DNA of 64,000 bases from Acinetobacter chinensis (GTDB lineage: Bacteria > Pseudomonadota > Gammaproteobacteria > Pseudomonadales > Moraxellaceae). The notes beneath the pieces were generated by a model, which had not been told where the DNA came from, did no database searches, and saw nothing but the letters and a program-made list of their open reading frames with translations. A program made the translations under genes and the position numbers. Shown here in pieces: positions 8,757 to 17,782 of this stretch (its first letter is position 1; each line of letters starts with the position of its first letter). Where the stretch lies: NCBI RefSeq assembly GCF_002165375.2, contig NZ_CP032134.1:1178001-1242000 (forward strand). The letters run 5' to 3'.

Positions 8757-9557
8757 ATGAATCATTTATCTACAGGTAATGCTGAATTTAATTTACAGCA
8801 GGTATTGCTGCTAATGGATGATCTTGTGCAGTGGTTAATTCGTTCAGGTGTGGGATATAACGATTTTTCTGCAGCTTTAAAGTCCGTTTTTTACCAGCAG
8901 GCCATACATGAGCTTGAACGTATTGAACAGAAACAGACAGTTTCCTCAATCAGTCTGCTTTCGGGATTACACCGTAAAGATGTCACAGCATTCAAAAAAG
9001 CACTCGAATCCGGTCAGACACTGACACAGGCGAGTGTTTCAGAACCGATTAGTGTACCTTCAAGAGTCGTGGGGCTGTGGATTGCTGAAGGACTTGAAAA
9101 ACAGTTACCTTTCAGTGATAAGGATCAGTTCAGTTTTGAAGATTTAGTCCGCCGTGTTTCAGTGGAAAGACATCCACGTTCAGTCTTAAGTGAACTGGAA
9201 AGACTGAATATTGTCAGTGAAAATGAAGGCGTGGTTTCCTTACAGCAATACAGTTTTGTGCCTGATACTGCCATGCATGAGGCACGTAAAATCCTGACGC
9301 GTAATGTCCACAGTCATTTACAGGCAGGACTGCATAATCTGTTTAAACCCGAAGAAATACCGTATCTGGAACAGGCCGTAAGAGCCGATGAACTGACCGT
9401 CGAATCAGTTCAATTACTGCATGAAAAAAGTTTGATTCTATGGAAAGAATTTTCATTTCAGCTTTTGAAATTAGCAATGGAACGATGCGAGCAGGATGAC
9501 GGCAAGGCAGATGCTGTTAAGGAGTTTCGTTTTGGGGTATATCAATATTATGAATAA
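8757..9557 (+). CDS. DUF6502 family protein, possible DNA-binding regulator
   Basis: 266 residues, no signal peptide or membrane segment, so cytoplasmic. The N-terminal part (LVQWLIRSGVGYNDFSAALK and SSISLLSGLHRKDVTAFKKA) matches my memory of DUF6502, a family without established function. Two stretches look like helix-turn-helix elements: about residues 62-82 (SLLSGLHRKDVTAF) and a winged-helix-like region at about 125-165 (SVLSELERLNIVSENEGVVSL). A regulatory role is inference. The gene overlaps the following lipoprotein gene by 8 bases, so the two are translationally coupled. An inverted repeat lies just upstream. Confidence 0.7.
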   Translation: MNHLSTGNAEFNLQQVLLLMDDLVQWLIRSGVGYNDFSAALKSVFYQQAIHELERIEQKQTVSSISLLSGLHRKDVTAFKKALESGQTLTQASVSEPISVPSRVVGLWIAEGLEKQLPFSDKDQFSFEDLVRRVSVERHPRSVLSELERLNIVSENEGVVSLQQYSFVPDTAMHEARKILTRNVHSHLQAGLHNLFKPEEIPYLEQAVRADELTVESVQLLHEKSLILWKEFSFQLLKLAMERCEQDDGKADAVKEFRFGVYQYYE

Positions 9558-10176
9558 AAATGCTGGCTTTATTTGTTTAGCGGGAATAAGCCTTGTTTTA
9601 TCGGGATGTGGCAGTGATTTCAGTGTAGGTGGTGTCAGCCTTGAGGGAACGGGTAATCCACCTGATACGCTGCCTGGTGGTGATGGAATGAAGCCTGGAT
9701 TGCCGAATGAATATCTAATGTTATCCGTTCCAGCACCAGTTATTGATCAGTGTGGTTCTTTGACACGGGAAATACGTTTTCTGGATTTTAACGGTGATCC
9801 GATCAACGAACCGAGAACTTATGCGTTGGGGAAAAAGCTGACCGATATCAGAAATGTGATGCGGGTACAGGTGACAATTACAAATACAGGCTCAGATGAA
9901 GTGATTGAGCATCAGCCAGCTTGTTACATACCTGCTGTATTGTATAAAAAGGATTCGCCAGGCAGGTTGTATCCATTTGGTCCGATCTGTGAAAAAAACT
10001 CAGAAGTGAGGTATTTGCCTGGTGTATCTAAGCCTTATCAGGTTAATTATGAGCCGATATTTGCAATGGATGGTTACTGGGCATATGGAGAGGAATCTAT
10101 GTTCATTGAAAATGGGCAAAAGAGCCAGTGCGCTGCCTTAAAAATCGATTTTCAGATGCGCATGGAAACCAACTGA
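9550..10176 (+). CDS. uncharacterised lipoprotein coupled to the DUF6502 gene
   Basis: 208 residues from ATG 9550, which overlaps the end of the DUF6502 gene (ATGAATAA). The lipoprotein signal LVLSGC has Cys20; then a Gly-rich linker (about 25-50, GGVSLEGTGNPPDTLPGGDG) and a compact domain with four further cysteines (for example ISVPAPVIDQCGSLTREI region, QPACYIP, FGPICEKN, SQCAAL) that could form disulphides in the periplasm. I recognise no domain. Overlap with the upstream gene suggests the two products act in one pathway. Confidence 0.68.
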   Translation: MNKNAGFICLAGISLVLSGCGSDFSVGGVSLEGTGNPPDTLPGGDGMKPGLPNEYLMLSVPAPVIDQCGSLTREIRFLDFNGDPINEPRTYALGKKLTDIRNVMRVQVTITNTGSDEVIEHQPACYIPAVLYKKDSPGRLYPFGPICEKNSEVRYLPGVSKPYQVNYEPIFAMDGYWAYGEESMFIENGQKSQCAALKIDFQMRMETN

Positions 10177-10475
10177 TCGGCAAGCCTAAGCTGTCAGACA
10201 GAAATCCATTCAGCAGAGCATTATAATTTCAGCCTTTTTATCGCTATGAAAAACAGGTTTAAGGGCTGAAATGGTTGTGCAAAGACAGATTGATACTTAC
10301 ATAATAAATAACATTGTTAAAAATAATTAAAAATTTCAGGAATATCTGTTTTTTATGCTCCCACAACTGTTTTTTTAAATACTGTACTGATGGATTGGTG
10401 TGAATCATTTCTGAAATCACTGCATAAATAATGTGTACAGCACATTCTGCTCAATATTCTGTATTTGTCTGAACA

Positions 10476-10503
10476 TTGTTTTTATATGGATTTTATATAT
10501 AAT
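10476..10503 (+). promoter_or_regulatory. predicted sigma-70 promoter
   Basis: TTGTTT (10476-10481) and TATAAT (10498-10503) are 16 bases apart. The expected start point near 10510 abuts the palindrome at 10511-10527, an arrangement typical of repression at the start site. Confidence 0.45.
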
Positions 10504-10510
10504 ATTTTAA

Positions 10511-10527
10511 ATGCGATTTTTTCGCAT
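10511..10527. promoter_or_regulatory. 17-bp palindrome, candidate operator (copy 2)
   Basis: ATGCGATTTTTTCGCAT: 6-bp arms around TTTTT. Its reverse complement differs from the copy at 8345-8361 in a single base. It lies immediately after a TATAAT box, so a shared regulator for the 8313 and 10707 lipoprotein genes is plausible. Confidence 0.55.
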
Positions 10528-10706
10528 TTTAATTTAGCTGGATCATTTTTTATTGTGCTGGATGAAAAAGGCGGTTAACAGCTGTGCATTTATTGTATTG
10601 CACATAAAAATGCTGATGCCGTTTATACCTTTGTGAAAGCACTCTGTATTACTTCATAAACTCCTGTTTCAGCAATGAATTTGCCCCTCGTGCATAAGGA
10701 TAAATC

Positions 10707-12158
10707 ATGTCAAAAAGAACATACTTATACAGTCTGGCTTTGTTACTCGTATTGAGTGCCTGTTCTAAAAAGCCTGAAAGTGAACCAGCAGAACAGGTTC
10801 AGACCAATGAACCTGTGGCTGAAGAAAAAAAAATTGCTCAGGTTCAGACCTTTGATCTGAACAAAATTCCATTGTCAGAATATGTCCTGGGTGCATTTCC
10901 TTATCTGGGATTGCCACAGGGCTATGAGTTCACTAAAAATCAGTCACAGACGCCAGAGCATGAAAAAGTACCTTTTTGGACGGGTACACATGTGGAATGG
11001 GTTGAGGGACGGTTATTCAGTGGGAAAATTCAGCCTCAGCAAGGCTATGAAGGGAGTTTCCTGGAAATACAGCGTAATTTTGAAGCACTGATTCAGTCTA
11101 TGGGCGGTGTTGAAATTACAAACAGCTCGATTCCTAAGGAAACAGTGGATCAGGATTATGGGCAATTCAAAATTGATTATTACCAGGCGATGGGAAATAT
11201 TTATGGCGAGCCTGCCCAGACATTTATCATTCGTCAGGCTGATAGAAGTATCTGGGTTCATCTTGTCAAAGATGGAGAAAATCAGGCTAGTCTGATGATT
11301 CTGGAAACCAGGCCTGTAGAGCAGACCTCAGATGTCCTGAAAGAATTTCCTTATCTGAGTCTACCTCGGGGTTATGAATATCATCGAAAAGAAGAAACAG
11401 GTTTTGCCCGGATTCCTGTCTGGACAGGGCAGCAGTTTGAGTGGATTGAAGGGAGGCTGATGGCTTCCTATGTCACAGGAACCCGAGATTATAAAGATCA
11501 GGCGAGTTATCTGGAAATTCAGAAAAATATTGATGGGGTCGTTAAAAAGCTGAATGGTGTTCTGGTCACGCAAAGTATTGTTCCACAAAATATTGCTGAA
11601 CAGCTGCCTGAAGATCTACGTATGAAATACAATACTAATTACAGCGGTATCACGAAGCATCCAGTCACAACCTATAAAGTTCCTTTACATGATCGGGAGC
11701 TTTGGGTACAGGTAAATTATTCAAGCCATAAAAATGCAGGTTTAATGGTACTCGAAACCAAAAAAATTCAGATTACAGCTCAGGCGATTGCTGCTGAAGA
11801 AATGAAAAAGCAGCTGGATAACAATGACCGTGTACGCCTGGACATCAATTTTGCAACAAACTCGGCAGAGGTTTTGCCGGAATCCCGTGGACAGATTGAT
11901 CAGATCACTCAGCTGTTAAAAGATCATCCTGATCTTGCTCTGCAAATTCATGGGCATACAGATGATATCGGGGATGTCCAGTACAATCAGCAGCTCTCAG
12001 AGCGACGTGCAAAGAGTATTGTCCAGTTGCTGACTCAGGCAGGTATTGCTCCAAAGCGTTTAAAGGCACAGGGTTTTGGAAACAGTCAGCCTGTTGCAGA
12101 TAATAATACGCCTGAGGGTAAAGCGAAAAACAGACGGGTTGAGCTGATAAAGCTTTAA
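10707..12158 (+). CDS. OmpA-domain lipoprotein with duplicated N-terminal module
   Basis: 483 residues. Lipoprotein signal LVLSAC (Cys19). Two homologous modules follow, about residues 59-202 and 209-352, each containing FPYLxLPxGYE, a VE/IEGRL motif, SFLEIQ/SYLEIQ and a closing LMxLET. Residues about 375-483 are an OmpA C-terminal peptidoglycan-binding domain (INFATNSAEVLPES, HGHTDDIGD, LSERRAKSIVQLL, NRRVELIKL). Such proteins tether the outer membrane to peptidoglycan. The terminator at 12299-12330 and the upstream promoter suggest a single-gene transcript. The duplicated module is not one I can name. Confidence 0.85.
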   Translation: MSKRTYLYSLALLLVLSACSKKPESEPAEQVQTNEPVAEEKKIAQVQTFDLNKIPLSEYVLGAFPYLGLPQGYEFTKNQSQTPEHEKVPFWTGTHVEWVEGRLFSGKIQPQQGYEGSFLEIQRNFEALIQSMGGVEITNSSIPKETVDQDYGQFKIDYYQAMGNIYGEPAQTFIIRQADRSIWVHLVKDGENQASLMILETRPVEQTSDVLKEFPYLSLPRGYEYHRKEETGFARIPVWTGQQFEWIEGRLMASYVTGTRDYKDQASYLEIQKNIDGVVKKLNGVLVTQSIVPQNIAEQLPEDLRMKYNTNYSGITKHPVTTYKVPLHDRELWVQVNYSSHKNAGLMVLETKKIQITAQAIAAEEMKKQLDNNDRVRLDINFATNSAEVLPESRGQIDQITQLLKDHPDLALQIHGHTDDIGDVQYNQQLSERRAKSIVQLLTQAGIAPKRLKAQGFGNSQPVADNNTPEGKAKNRRVELIKL

Positions 12159-12298
12159 TCTGTTTCGTATCTGAATTGAACAGCCGATTTAAGTACGGGT
12201 TTCTCTGGATGTGATGTATAGCAGTTTACTTATCTTTAAAGACAAACCATATGATGTATGATCGGACTTTATAAAGTTCAGGTATTCAAAAGTGACTT

Positions 12299-12330
12299 AA
12301 AACACTCTGTATAAACAGAGTGTTTTTTTA
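12299..12330 (+). terminator. rho-independent terminator of the OmpA-domain gene
   Basis: AACACTCTGT, loop ATAA, ACAGAGTGTT and a run of T. Confidence 0.75.
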
Positions 12331-12456
12331 TTCAGTAAAGACTGGTCGCAACAGTGGCGTATTTATATCAGCATCTGTTTGAAAGTTTATAAATTTTCAG
12401 TAATGTATAAGCAAGCACGAAATAATTTTAATAATGAGTCAGACAAGGAAAGTACT

Positions 12457-13212
12457 GTGAAAAAACGACCAGCAAAAATCAGTAAAACAGAATGGCAAGC
12501 CCGCTGTGAACTGGCTGCTTTATATCGCTTGATTGCCTGGTACTGCATGACAGATTTAATTGATACGCATATCAGTCTGAGAGTACCTGGTGAGCCTGAA
12601 CATTTTCTGATTAACCGTTACGGTGTCACTTTTGATCAGATGAAAGCCTCAGATCTGGTCAAAATAGACCATGAAGGCAATATTGTTGAAAAATATGATC
12701 AGGGCAAAATGGTCAATGTCGCAGGTTTTGTCATTCATTCAGCCTTACATCATGCACGGGATAATATTCACTGTGTCATTCATACACATACTGCCGATGG
12801 TGTTGCTGTTTCAGCTCAGGAAAAAGGATTGCTGCCTTTATCCCAGCATGCACTGAAGTTTTATAACAATATTGCTTATCATGAGTATGAAGGCATTGCA
12901 TTTTCCACGGATGAGCGTGAGCGGCTGGTTCAGGATATGGGTAATTATCGCTGTATGATTTTACGCAATCATGGATTACTGGCGACGGGAAACAGTGTTG
13001 CTCGCGCATTTCATGAAATTTACTTTCTGGAAAGAGCCTGTCAGATTCAGATTAAAGCAATGAGCAGTGCTGAATTACATACACCATCTAAAGAGGTCTG
13101 TGAATATACGGTGAAGCAGTTTGAAAGTGATGCTGCTGAACCGATTATTCAGGCAGCATGGCATGCCGCTTTAAGTCTGATCAGGGATCAGCGGAAAGAT
13201 TATTGTTCATGA
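12457..13212 (+). CDS. class II aldolase/adducin family protein
   Basis: I choose the GTG at 12457 because AAGGAA lies 6 bases upstream (251 residues); ATG 12403 would add 18 residues. The fold is that of metal-dependent fuculose-1-phosphate aldolases: zinc ligands His109 and His111 in HTHTAD and His172 in LRNHGLL. The catalytic glutamate of FucA (Glu73) aligns with Gly90 in NVAGFVIH, so ordinary aldolase chemistry is doubtful; many adducin-like bacterial members share this change. A monocistronic unit ended by a shared terminator at 13221-13257. Substrate unknown. Confidence 0.85.
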   Translation: MKKRPAKISKTEWQARCELAALYRLIAWYCMTDLIDTHISLRVPGEPEHFLINRYGVTFDQMKASDLVKIDHEGNIVEKYDQGKMVNVAGFVIHSALHHARDNIHCVIHTHTADGVAVSAQEKGLLPLSQHALKFYNNIAYHEYEGIAFSTDERERLVQDMGNYRCMILRNHGLLATGNSVARAFHEIYFLERACQIQIKAMSSAELHTPSKEVCEYTVKQFESDAAEPIIQAAWHAALSLIRDQRKDYCS

Positions 13213-13220
13213 ATGTATGC

Positions 13221-13257
13221 AAATAAAAAAATGGAGCATTAAGCTCCATTTTTTATT
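13221..13257. terminator. bidirectional terminator
   Basis: A-tract, TGGAGC, loop ATTAA, GCTCCA, T-tract: nearly symmetric, so it serves both the aldolase-like gene and the convergent Tim44-domain gene. Confidence 0.8.
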
Positions 13258-13275
13258 TAACCTGAAATGCGTGTA

Positions 13276-14256
13276 TTAAGCAGCTTGCTGAATACCTGCA
13301 ACCAGCCAGTCCTGGCTTGAACCCGCAGGTTTTACAAAATGCCAGATTTCAGCAAAAGGCTGAGGCAGACTGTTCAGGTCTTCGCTGACAGTTCCTGTGA
13401 AGCGGACACTGACAACATACTGACCATTTTCAGTTGCTGAATCTGCAATCATGGCATTCAGGTTGGAAAACTCTGCTACGTCCTGATCCTGATTTGCCAT
13501 GATGTCGTTATACATGGACTGATACAGATCAGGCGTCAGATAACGCTGAATTTCACTGATGTTACTTGCAGTGTTCATGGACTGAATATGGTTGAAGCGT
13601 TGACGTGCTACACGCAGGAATGCTGCTGGCTCAGTACCGTCAGGTAACTGATTGCCACTGTTGGTATAGGCTGTTCCACCCGCAGGCGCAGCACCGAATG
13701 GTGCATTTGAACCATTATTCGAACCACCGACTGACTGACCAAAAATATTGGTATTGTCACCACCGGTAGAGCGTGGTGCTGCATTCTGACCAAACGGAGC
13801 ATTATTTGCTCCATTGTTTGGTGCAAAAGGATTGTTAGCTGCTAATTTTTTTTTTGCGCCTAACTTACGGAAAATGAAGAAGGCGACAGCTGCTGCAAGA
13901 AGAATCCAGATCCATCCGGGGATTCCACCTTTTTCTTCCTGTGCTGTTTCAGCAGCGCTGGCAGGACGGTCATCCGCCATGGCATTTGCTGCTACTGCAC
14001 CAATAGCCGCACCTGCAACACCCGCAGCAACCATACCACCTACACCAGGACCTGATTTCTGTGGAGTTGTAGCAGGAGCAGCTGGCTGCTGAGCAGGCGT
14101 AGCCTGACGCGGTTGTTGATAAGACTGGCTGGATGTCGCTGAACGGCTCATGCCATGGCTTTTACCGCCACCTGCACGTTTTGCTTCAGCCATTGGTGCA
14201 ATGACCAGTGTAGCCATCAAAAGACCTGCAACCCAGCTGCGCTGTCGAACTTCCAT
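13276..14256 (-). CDS. Tim44-domain membrane protein
   Basis: 326 residues. Signal peptide or anchor at 1-24 (ends AEA), then a Ser/Gln/Pro-rich linker, a Gly/Ala-rich hydrophobic segment (about 73-95), a second membrane helix (about 113-130, IPGWIWILLAAAVAFFIF), an Asn/Gly-rich linker and a C-terminal Tim44-like domain (about 210-326, FLRVARQRFNHIQSMN to WLVAGIQQAA). Bacterial Tim44-domain proteins are envelope proteins of poorly known function. The low-complexity linkers imply that the domain is held away from the membrane. Confidence 0.82.
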   Translation of the reverse strand: MEVRQRSWVAGLLMATLVIAPMAEAKRAGGGKSHGMSRSATSSQSYQQPRQATPAQQPAAPATTPQKSGPGVGGMVAAGVAGAAIGAVAANAMADDRPASAAETAQEEKGGIPGWIWILLAAAVAFFIFRKLGAKKKLAANNPFAPNNGANNAPFGQNAAPRSTGGDNTNIFGQSVGGSNNGSNAPFGAAPAGGTAYTNSGNQLPDGTEPAAFLRVARQRFNHIQSMNTASNISEIQRYLTPDLYQSMYNDIMANQDQDVAEFSNLNAMIADSATENGQYVVSVRFTGTVSEDLNSLPQPFAEIWHFVKPAGSSQDWLVAGIQQAA

Positions 14257-14548
14257 TGAAATTTCCTGTATAGAGATAAAATGTCAGGTATATATATGCA
14301 GTCTTTTCAGGTAAATTTCAATTGCTTTGCGAATTATTTGCCCAGAAATTCACATAAAATAACGAATATCCGGCATGTTTTTTTAATTTTGATCAGCGTG
14401 TTATAACTGTATGAAAATACTCATGTAAATGGGTGTGTTGAGGATTTTCGTATATTGGGAATAGCTTGGGTTATTCGGTAGAAATGACCTCATAAAACTG
14501 CTGTATTCTCATGTGGTCAGATGGTGAGTAAAAAATGATCTCCTGACA

Positions 14549-15940
14549 CTAATTCAGTTCATCACTGAGCTGACTGGCTTCAGTGAGTGCTTCGTGCAGA
14601 CGGGCAACCGAGATGATCTGTACTCCCGGAATGGCTTTTTGAGGTGCATTACCACGGGGAACAATAATATATTTAAAGCCGTGCTTAATGGCTTCTTTGA
14701 GGCGTTCCTGTCCATTGGGTACAGGACGTATTTCACCTGACAGTCCGACTTCACCAAATACAGCCAGTTGCTGTGGTAGGGCTTTCCCCCGCAGACTGGA
14801 TGCACATGCCAGCAGGACAGCCAGGTCGGAACCTGTTTCAGTAATTTTGAGTCCACCCACGACATTGACATAAACATCCTGTCCGGCGGTCTGTACACCG
14901 CCATGACGATGCATTACAGCAAGCAGCATATTCAGACGGTTCTGTTCCAGACCTAAAGCCACACGTCGGGGCTGACCATGCGCATCATCCACAAGTGCCT
15001 GTACCTCAACCAACAGAGGGCGTGTACCTTCACGACTGATCATGACAATCGAACCTGGAATGGCTTCATCATAACGACTGAGAAAAATGGCAGATGGATT
15101 GGCAACTTCGCGCAGTCCTTTATCGGTCATGCCAAAGACACCGAGTTCATTGACCGCACCAAAGCGGTTTTTCACAGCTCTGATCATACGGAATCTGGAA
15201 TCTGCCTGACCTTCAAAATACAGCACGCAGTCCACCATATGTTCTAGTACACGGGGACCTGCAAGTGAACCTTCTTTGGTGACATGACCAACAATAAACA
15301 GTGCAGTGCCGCTGTTTTTTGCAAATCGGGTCAGTAGAGCAGCAGATTCACGGATCTGTGATACACCACCTGGAGCTGACTGCAAAGTTTCTGTATAGAG
15401 TGTCTGAATAGAGTCCAGAATGGCAACTGCCGGGCGTTCGTGTGCAAGTACCTCACAGATCCGTTCCACACAGGTTTCTGCCATGACTTTCAGTTTATCT
15501 GTCGGCAAATCAAGTCGGTTGGCACGTAATGCCACCTGGGAAAGTGATTCCTCACCCGTCACATACAGCGCTGAGCTGCTGGCAGCAGCCATATAGGTTG
15601 CAGTCTGTAAAAGAATAGTGGATTTGCCAATACCAGGGTCACCACCAATCAGCACAACTGAACCTGTCACAAGACCCCCACCCAGTACTCGGTCAAACTC
15701 ACCGATACCTGTCGCTAGACGTGTTTCAGTGGAGACTGAAATTTTATTGAGCGTTGTGATGGCAGCAGCCTGACCCGCATAGCCGCCGCCCATTTTAGGA
15801 ACAGCACGATGGCTGACGGCAGGTTGAATACTGACTTCAGTCAGACAGTTCCATTCACCGCAGTCAGAACACTGACCTGACCATTTTGGATGTTCAGTTC
15901 CACACTGTTCGCAGTGGTAAGCAGTTTTGACTTTGGCCAT
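14549..15940 (-). CDS. radA: DNA repair protein RadA
   Basis: RecA-related ATPase that drives branch migration in homologous recombination. 463 residues, normal length. Order of domains: N-terminal C4 zinc finger (CEQCG at 9 and CSDCGEWN at about 23), RecA-like core with Walker A GGDPGIGKST (about 98), the RadA-specific KNRFG motif (about 257), and a C-terminal Lon-protease-like domain (GGLKITETGSDLAVLLA) lacking protease activity. It is 143 bases downstream of the AGCS symporter gene on the same strand, with a terminator between, so separately transcribed. Confidence 0.97.
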   Translation of the reverse strand: MAKVKTAYHCEQCGTEHPKWSGQCSDCGEWNCLTEVSIQPAVSHRAVPKMGGGYAGQAAAITTLNKISVSTETRLATGIGEFDRVLGGGLVTGSVVLIGGDPGIGKSTILLQTATYMAAASSSALYVTGEESLSQVALRANRLDLPTDKLKVMAETCVERICEVLAHERPAVAILDSIQTLYTETLQSAPGGVSQIRESAALLTRFAKNSGTALFIVGHVTKEGSLAGPRVLEHMVDCVLYFEGQADSRFRMIRAVKNRFGAVNELGVFGMTDKGLREVANPSAIFLSRYDEAIPGSIVMISREGTRPLLVEVQALVDDAHGQPRRVALGLEQNRLNMLLAVMHRHGGVQTAGQDVYVNVVGGLKITETGSDLAVLLACASSLRGKALPQQLAVFGEVGLSGEIRPVPNGQERLKEAIKHGFKYIIVPRGNAPQKAIPGVQIISVARLHEALTEASQLSDELN

Positions 15941-16035
15941 ATTTCTGAGTCTGGTTGTCTGGTAAGCAGGCTACAGCATACAGAATATTTAAACTGAAAT
16001 GAAACCTCAGCATGCAGACCCGAATGATCTGCCCA

Positions 16036-16058
16036 TAAAAAAGCCACCCGAAGGTGAC
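16036..16058 (-). terminator. terminator after the AGCS symporter gene
   Basis: On the minus strand GTCACC, a UUCG-type loop, GGTGGC and TTTTTT; it lies 26 bases after the stop. Confidence 0.75.
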
Positions 16059-16083
16059 GGATTGAATTTCTGGCTGGAAAATA

Positions 16084-17439
16084 TCAGTAAAGTTCGCCAG
16101 ATTTCCTTTTTGCCAGGAAGTCTTTGGTCTCTTTGACAATAACCCCTGACAGCAGTAATAAAGCAATCAGGTTGGGTACAGCCATCAGACCATTGAAGGT
16201 GTCTGCAAACAGCCACACTAGATCCAGCGTAGCCACTGTGCCAATAAACACTGTAGCGATATAGATAATACGGTAGATCAGAACAAACTTTTCACCCAGC
16301 AGATAAGTCGCACATTTTTCACCGTAGTAACACCAGCCTAAAATGGTCGAATAAGCAAAGAAAATAATACCGAAGGTCACGACCCAGCCCCCGATACCTG
16401 GTAGCAGACGGTCAAAAATATGTGTGGTCAGAACAGCGCCTGTTTCTGTACCAAAGGTGTTACCCGCCACCAGATAGCCCATCACCAGTACGATACCGGT
16501 AATGCTGCAGACAATAATAGTGTCAATGAAAGTACCTGTCATAGAGACCAGACCCTGACGCACAGGGTGGTCAGTTTTTGCAGCAGCAGCAGCAATTGGA
16601 GCCGAACCCATACCGGCTTCATTGGAGAATACACCACGGGCTACACCGTAACGGATCACTGCACCGATTGCACCACCAGCAACTGCCTGACCTGTAAATG
16701 CATCAACAAAGATCAGTTTCAGTGCAGGAACAACAAGTTCAAGGTTGGTCAGAATAATGGCCAGACCACCGAGTACATAACCAATCGCCATGATTGGTAC
16801 AATAAAGGATGAAGCTTTCGCAATGGATTTGATCCCACCTAAAATCACCAGTGCGGAAAAAGCAGTAATGACAATGCCGGTAATCCATGTTTCTATACCC
16901 ATACTGTTCTGGACGGCAAGCGCAACAGTATTGGACTGAACGGAACTGCCAATACCAAATGAAGCAATCGTACCGAACAGCGCAAAAAGAACAGCCAGCC
17001 ACTTCCATTTCAGTCCGTGTTCAATGTAGTACATCGGACCACCGGATTTTTGCCCATTTTCATTGTTGACACGGTATTTAACGGCCAGTACAGCTTCACC
17101 ATATTTGGTTGCCATACCCGCAAGTGCAGTCATCCACATCCAGAACACAGCACCGGGACCACCCAGGACACAGGCAGTTGCAACACCTGCAATGTTACCG
17201 GTACCAATGGTGGCTGAAAGTGCTGTCATTAGTGCTGCAAAGTGTGAAATGTCACCATCATTTGACTTGGAATTTTCATGTTTACCAAAGACCTGTTTAA
17301 AGGCAAATGGCAGTAATCTGAACTGAAGAAACATCAATCGAAGAGTCAGGAATACGCCCGTACCAACCAGCAGTACCAGCATATAAGGTCCCCAGACCCA
17401 TCCACTTAAGGTTTCCATAATACTTTGTATGTTTTGCAT
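16084..17439 (-). CDS. alanine/glycine:cation symporter (AGCS family)
   Basis: Sodium-coupled importer of alanine or glycine in the inner membrane. 451 residues with about 10-11 hydrophobic helices. The family signatures GTGNIAGVATACVLGGPGAVFWMW (near 80) and GVFSNEAGMGSAPIAAAAA (near 270) are intact. Resembles AlsT/DagA proteins. The 340 bases upstream contain no glycine-riboswitch core that I can find. Exact substrate preference cannot be read from sequence. Confidence 0.93.
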   Translation of the reverse strand: MQNIQSIMETLSGWVWGPYMLVLLVGTGVFLTLRLMFLQFRLLPFAFKQVFGKHENSKSNDGDISHFAALMTALSATIGTGNIAGVATACVLGGPGAVFWMWMTALAGMATKYGEAVLAVKYRVNNENGQKSGGPMYYIEHGLKWKWLAVLFALFGTIASFGIGSSVQSNTVALAVQNSMGIETWITGIVITAFSALVILGGIKSIAKASSFIVPIMAIGYVLGGLAIILTNLELVVPALKLIFVDAFTGQAVAGGAIGAVIRYGVARGVFSNEAGMGSAPIAAAAAKTDHPVRQGLVSMTGTFIDTIIVCSITGIVLVMGYLVAGNTFGTETGAVLTTHIFDRLLPGIGGWVVTFGIIFFAYSTILGWCYYGEKCATYLLGEKFVLIYRIIYIATVFIGTVATLDLVWLFADTFNGLMAVPNLIALLLLSGVIVKETKDFLAKRKSGELY

Positions 17440-17782
17440 AATAAATTCTTCTTATATTCCGGTTTATAAAGCAGCTTAATGCTGATGTTTATGCAAAAAG
17501 CAAAATCAGTGCCACAACAGGTCTTCCTGACCTTTAATTCACATCATTTTTCTGTGAATGATCACTATTTATGACACAGAAAAAGAGGCGATTACAAGAA
17601 GAAATGCGGTGGAATTATGATTTTCCTGAAATAGTCAATCACCCAGATGGGTAATAAAAGATAAGAAAAATAAATAAATCTGAATGATCTGTTAGGAAAA
17701 ATTGATAGTCATAAAAATGTTTTGTCATTTTTGATTGTTTTAAGATAATTTGTTGTCATCAATTCCTTAGATGAATTAAATA
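17440..17782. other. divergent intergenic region between two amino-acid transporters
   Basis: 343 bases, AT-rich, separating the AGCS symporter and the CycA-like permease. Promoters for both must lie here. I see no strong inverted repeat, riboswitch or RNA gene. Confidence 0.5.

Larger units (their letters stand above)
10177..10706. other. 530-base intergenic region with promoter and structured DNA
   Basis: Holds an inverted repeat at 10226-10272 (ATTTCAGCC and GGCTGAAAT, 29 bases apart, with T5 and A5 tracts inside) that may end or stabilise the upstream transcript, then AT-rich DNA, a promoter and a palindrome (separate entries). The 180 bases between the palindrome and the start at 10707 would be a long 5' leader; I see no known riboswitch in it. 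Confidence 0.5.

Noticed and set aside
16420..16812. Long plus-strand frame opposite the AGCS gene
   Set aside because: Rich in Cys, Thr and His as expected from antisense of membrane-protein codons; no start context and a strong gene on the other strand.
17440..17600. Possible glycine riboswitch before the AGCS symporter
   Set aside because: The conserved glycine-aptamer core is not visible on the minus strand.
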